Part shown: positions 60,784 through 64,000 of the stretch, piece by piece
Position numbering within the stretch: position 1 is the first letter of the stretch
How the letters are laid out: the number at the start of each line of letters is the position of its first letter
Source of the DNA: Kitasatospora terrestris
GTDB lineage: Bacteria > Actinomycetota > Actinomycetes > Streptomycetales > Streptomycetaceae
Direction: 5' to 3'
DNA: 64,000 nt
Assembly: GCF_039542905.1 (NCBI RefSeq)
Contig: NZ_BAABIS010000001.1
Location: 992,001-1,056,000 of the forward strand
The notes under the pieces: model-generated
Told to the model about the DNA's origin: nothing
The model's database searches: none
What the model saw: only the letters and a program-made list of their open reading frames with translations
Made by a program: the position numbers and the translations under genes

Positions 60784-62559
60784 TCAGTCGAGCTGGGTGA
60801 GCTTCCACTGCTGAGCGGGGTTTCCGGAGCAACTCCACTGCTGCAGCTGGGTGCCGGAGGTGAGGGTGGCGCCGGGGACGTCGAGGCACTTGCCGCTCGC
60901 CGCGGAGGTGAGCAGGTAGGTGTCCTGGTCGAGTGGGCCGGCGGGGCGCAGGTCCCATTTCTGGTTGGCGCCGCCGGTGCAGGTGGTCTGGTCGAGCTTG
61001 GTCCCGTTGGTGGCGGTGCCGCCGGCGGGGATGTCGAGGCACTTGCCGCTGTGGGCGGCGGTCAGCGTGTACGTGCCGTCGCCGGTGTCCGTGAGCTTCC
61101 ACTTCTGGTTGGCGCTGCCGGCTGCGGGCCACTGGACGACCTTGGCGTCGTCCGCGGTGGAGGCGCCCGCGACGTCGGCGACCTTGTTGCTCGCGACACT
61201 GGTGAGCGTGTAGGTGCGGCCGGCCTGCGGGCCGGTGGGTACGGCGTCCAGGGACTTGACGCGCACGTTGCGGAAGGAGACGTGGTTGCTGTCGGAGAGG
61301 TTCTGCAGGCCGATGTTGGTGCCGGTGAAGCGGGCCGGGTCGCCGGTGAAGTCGTTGATCTTCACACCGTTGAGGTAGACCTGGATCCGGGGGGCGTCCA
61401 CGACGATCTCGTACGTGTTCCACATGCCGGGCGCATTCAGCGCGGCGTCGCGGGCGGCGGCATCGGGCGCCCGGAAGTTGTAGACGCTGCCGGTGGAGCG
61501 GGCCGGGGTGTCGGTGGCGTCGAGCTGGATCTCGTAACCCTTGCTGACGGCCACCGCGGGATCGCCGTGCGGGTCCGGAAAGCCCACGTAGACGCCGGAG
61601 TTGTCGTCGCCCTGCATCTTCCAGTCGAGCTTGAGGGAGTACCGGTTGGACGGGAGCTGCGTGGAGCGCCAGTACAGGCCCATGCCGCCCCGGGTGCTCA
61701 GGGTCGCGTCGGAGTTGTCGAAGCCGCCGGGGCCGGCCTGGGTCCAGCCGGTCGCATCACCGTTGTAGAGCGGGGTGTAGCCGGTCTCGGGGCGGCAGTC
61801 CGCGTGGACGGTGCCCGCCGCGTACTGGATCCCGCCGAGGAGCATGGCGCGGAACGCCGGGTCCGTGTACGAGGCGGTGGTGTGGCCCATGCCGGTGTAC
61901 CAGGAGCGGCCGCCCGCGAAGTCCTGGCACCAGGTGATGGGGTGGTCGCCGCCCATCGTGCCGCCCTGGTAGGAGGTTTCGTCCAGGGAGGCGAGCACGT
62001 GGGTGTTGGCCCGCGGGTTGGTCTGGTAGTTGTACCACTCGTCCCACCTGGTCCACGGGGTGGAGGGCAGGTGGGAGGTGCTGGCGTTGCCGCGGTCCTC
62101 GAAGGTCACCCTGGCGTTCTGCTGGGAGGGGTGGCCGCGGAACCAGGCCCCGACGAGCTTCCCGTAGAACGGCCACTGGTATTCGCCGTCGGCGGCGGCA
62201 TGGATGCCGGCGTAGCCTCCGCCCGCGCGGATGTACCGCTCGAACGCGGCCTGTTCATCCGGGTCGGGAAGGAAGTCGCCGGTGGTGCTGACGAAGACGA
62301 CCGCCTTGTACTGGGCGAGGTCGGCATCGGTGAAGACGGTGTCGTCCGCGGTCGCATCGACGGTGAAACCGTTCGCGGCGCCGAGGTCCTTGACGGTCTG
62401 GACCGCGGTGGGGATCGAGTCGTGGACGTAGCCGGCGGCCTTGGAGAAGACCAGGACCTTGTACGGTGCCGGCGCCGCTTCGGCGGCGTGCGCGGGGGTC
62501 GTGAGGGCGAGGGCGCTGCACAGGGCGAGGGCGCCCATCAGGGAGCGTGAACGTGGCAT
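60784..62559 (-). CDS. Secreted ThuA / 3-keto-disaccharide hydrolase / ricin-B protein
   Basis: The 591-residue protein has a signal peptide (1-26), a ThuA domain (about 35-255; KVLVFSKAAGYVHDSIPTAV, GGGYAGIHAAADGEYQWPFY), a DUF1080/3-keto-disaccharide hydrolase domain (about 265-450; YTPLYNGDATGWTQ, NSGVYVGFPDPHG) and a ricin-B lectin (about 460-591). ThuA and DUF1080 proteins act on 3-keto sugars made by oxidation of disaccharides. GAGGAAA before the ATG. It lies just upstream of the ebo-like operon. Confidence 0.9.
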   Translation of the reverse strand: MPRSRSLMGALALCSALALTTPAHAAEAAPAPYKVLVFSKAAGYVHDSIPTAVQTVKDLGAANGFTVDATADDTVFTDADLAQYKAVVFVSTTGDFLPDPDEQAAFERYIRAGGGYAGIHAAADGEYQWPFYGKLVGAWFRGHPSQQNARVTFEDRGNASTSHLPSTPWTRWDEWYNYQTNPRANTHVLASLDETSYQGGTMGGDHPITWCQDFAGGRSWYTGMGHTTASYTDPAFRAMLLGGIQYAAGTVHADCRPETGYTPLYNGDATGWTQAGPGGFDNSDATLSTRGGMGLYWRSTQLPSNRYSLKLDWKMQGDDNSGVYVGFPDPHGDPAVAVSKGYEIQLDATDTPARSTGSVYNFRAPDAAARDAALNAPGMWNTYEIVVDAPRIQVYLNGVKINDFTGDPARFTGTNIGLQNLSDSNHVSFRNVRVKSLDAVPTGPQAGRTYTLTSVASNKVADVAGASTADDAKVVQWPAAGSANQKWKLTDTGDGTYTLTAAHSGKCLDIPAGGTATNGTKLDQTTCTGGANQKWDLRPAGPLDQDTYLLTSAASGKCLDVPGATLTSGTQLQQWSCSGNPAQQWKLTQLD

Positions 62560-62640
62560 GGGGGTTTCCTCGGGTGGGAGGTGGGGCCGGCGCTGGCTGC
62601 GCGGCTCCTCGTTCGCGACGGGTGGGGCCTGTTGCGGGGG

Positions 62641-62683
62641 CCCGGTGCCCGCCCCTCCGGGGGAAGGGGGGACGGGCACCGGG
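62641..62683. terminator. Hairpin between two secreted-protein genes
   Basis: Perfect 11-bp arms CCCGGTGCCCG (62641-62651) and CGGGCACCGGG (62673-62683) with an inner G/C-rich stem lie 10 bp beyond the stop of the right-edge gene. The arm recurs at 60599 and 60693. Confidence 0.6.
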
Positions 62684-62692
62684 GGTCGGGGA

Positions 62693-64000
62693 TCAGGCGA
62701 GCTTGCTGAGCGTCCACTGCTGCTTGGTGGCGGGGGTGCCCGAGCCGCAGGTCCACTGGACGAGCTGCCTGACGTCGGTGGTGCCGCTGGGGACGTCCAC
62801 GCAGCGGTTGCTGCCGGCCGCGGAGACGAGCCGGTAGGTCTCCTTGCCGACGGGCTCGAAGGTCCACTTCTGGTTAGCGGCACCCGTGCAGGTCGACTGG
62901 ACGAGGCCGGCGCCCGCCTGGTCGACCGCGCCGACCGGGACCTCCAGGCACTTGCCGCTGAGAACGGAGGTCAGGGTGAAGGTGCCGTTTCCGCCGTCGG
63001 CGAGCTTCCACTGCTGGTTCGGCTTGCCGGTCGGGTTGTACTGGAGCACCGGCACGCCGTCGTCCAGGAACGCGCCCTTCACGTCCATGACCTTGCCGCT
63101 GACTGCGGAGGTGAGCGTGTAGGTGTGGCTCGCCTGCGGGGAGTTGGGGACGGCGAGTCCTGCGCCGGCGAAGGCCACCGAGTCGATGTCGAACCGGGGG
63201 TTCTTGAAGACTACGTACACCGGGTGGGTGCCGCCCGGGTCGGTGATCCTCACCGGCGGCGCCCAGGTGTAGGTGTACCAGTCCTTGCCGGGCGCGACGG
63301 GGCTGGCGGCCATCAGCGGCCCGGTCGGGGAGTCGGCGTGCAGCTCGATCGTGCCATGGCCGTCGGCGGGTGCGGCGACCCGGAAGGACACGGTGTCCAT
63401 CCCGGCCGTGTTCATCGGCTTGAACGAGAACCACTCGTTGCTGCCGACGTCGCCGAGGGCGAACCCGGCCTGGGCGGTGTCGCGGCTGATCTTCTTGAGG
63501 CCGCTCTGTGCCTCGTAGTACTCGGCCTGCCGCTCCTTCTCGGCCAGCCTGACGCCGGCGTGGACATCGAGTCCGCCCGTGTCGGTGTAGGTGGCGGACA
63601 GTTGCAGGAACGTGTCGACCTCGCTGCCGTGACCCTCCAGCGGCATCCGGATCGTCCCGGAGCAGCCATGGGTCGACCCGCCGTCGTGGGTGTGCGTGTC
63701 GTGGCCGAGTGCGGCGATGACCAGGACCTTCGAGCAGTCGAGGGCGCCGTCCTCGGGGTCGGAGCCGGTGAGGGTGTAGTTCACGTAGTCGCCGACGGCG
63801 GCAAAGCTTCCGAGGGCCGGCTCGGTGAAGGTGAGCGTGGGGCGGGTATTGCCGACGGTGACGGGCACGCTCAGCGCCGCGGTCTTGCCGCCGCTGTCGG
63901 TCACCGTCAGGGTGGCGTTGTAGTTCCCGTTGACGGTGTAGACGTGGGAGGGGTCGGCGGTGGTGGCGGTGGCACCGTCACCGAAGTCCCACCGGTAGGT
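62693..64000 (-). CDS. Secreted PKD/CBM6/ricin-B protein, N terminus outside window
   Basis: The open frame runs to the window edge, leaving about 435 C-terminal residues. They comprise the end of a PKD domain (WDFGDG, then LTVTDSGG), a linker with DCSKVLVIAALGHDTHTHDG, a CBM6-like domain (ERQAEYYEAQSG to VVFKNPRFDIDSVAF) and a ricin-B lectin ending TKQQWTLSKLA. This domain tail is typical of PQQ-dependent sugar dehydrogenase or ThuA proteins of Streptomyces. Catalytic domain not visible. Confidence 0.85.
   Translation of the reverse strand, partial: TYRWDFGDGATATTADPSHVYTVNGNYNATLTVTDSGGKTAALSVPVTVGNTRPTLTFTEPALGSFAAVGDYVNYTLTGSDPEDGALDCSKVLVIAALGHDTHTHDGGSTHGCSGTIRMPLEGHGSEVDTFLQLSATYTDTGGLDVHAGVRLAEKERQAEYYEAQSGLKKISRDTAQAGFALGDVGSNEWFSFKPMNTAGMDTVSFRVAAPADGHGTIELHADSPTGPLMAASPVAPGKDWYTYTWAPPVRITDPGGTHPVYVVFKNPRFDIDSVAFAGAGLAVPNSPQASHTYTLTSAVSGKVMDVKGAFLDDGVPVLQYNPTGKPNQQWKLADGGNGTFTLTSVLSGKCLEVPVGAVDQAGAGLVQSTCTGAANQKWTFEPVGKETYRLVSAAGSNRCVDVPSGTTDVRQLVQWTCGSGTPATKQQWTLSKLA

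Overview
The window is very GC-rich actinobacterial chromosome with strong third-position G/C bias, frequent GTG starts, GGAGG-type ribosome binding sites and many ATGA/GTGA gene overlaps. The gene content (CsbD and PRC-barrel stress proteins, DUF6221, DUF6183, Tat-exported phospholipase C, ricin-B-tailed secreted hydrolases, ROK regulators, SCO3242-type prenyltransferase) points to Streptomyces or Kitasatospora. I see no rRNA, tRNA, CRISPR array, insertion sequence or integrase. Both ends cut through genes: a Dyp-type peroxidase at the left and a PKD/CBM6/ricin secreted protein at the right.

Positions 1-13.5 kb hold housekeeping and stress functions: Dyp peroxidase, PRC-barrel and CsbD proteins, a VOC protein, decayed gene fragments, DUF6221, a CYTH/CHAD protein, a cupin, an F420-type LLM oxidoreductase, a divergent MFS/LysR pair, a divergent XRE-cupin/DMT exporter pair with a B3/B4 protein, and a tyrosinase. 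Positions 13.5-35 kb form a carbohydrate and phosphate acquisition region: phospholipase C with a PHO-box-like site, a Gfo/Idh oxidoreductase, a complete sugar ABC importer with its ROK repressor, acetyl-CoA synthetase, a GH27 alpha-galactosidase, an 824-residue lectin protein, an orphan sugar-binding lipoprotein, a PfkB kinase overlapping a ROK kinase, and a divergent DeoR regulator. Two promoter regions there carry the same 10-bp-phased ATGC repeats and may form one regulon.

Positions 35-52 kb contain an EF-Tu-like protein without its GTPase domain, a three-gene molybdenum hydroxylase operon with a membrane-anchored ABM protein, MerR and old-yellow-enzyme genes around a MerR-type dyad, several small conserved hypotheticals, an ABC-2 exporter divergent from a LuxR two-component system, a Uma2 protein, and a KAS III/TetR divergent pair.

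Positions 52.7-60.6 kb are the most interesting part: seven tightly coupled minus-strand genes resembling the ebo metabolite-traffic cluster. They encode a TIM-barrel epimerase, an inositol-3-phosphate synthase homologue, a UbiA prenyltransferase (EboC), an EboA domain fused to a TIM barrel, a TatD hydrolase (EboB), EboE and an alkaline-phosphatase-fold EboF. The usual EboD (dehydroquinate-synthase-like cyclase) is absent and an unrelated sugar-phosphate cyclase stands in the operon, which suggests a prenylated cyclitol pathway. The eboC reading frame appears broken near its start by a 4-base loss. Upstream lie a ThuA/DUF1080/ricin secreted protein and the truncated PKD/CBM6/ricin gene.
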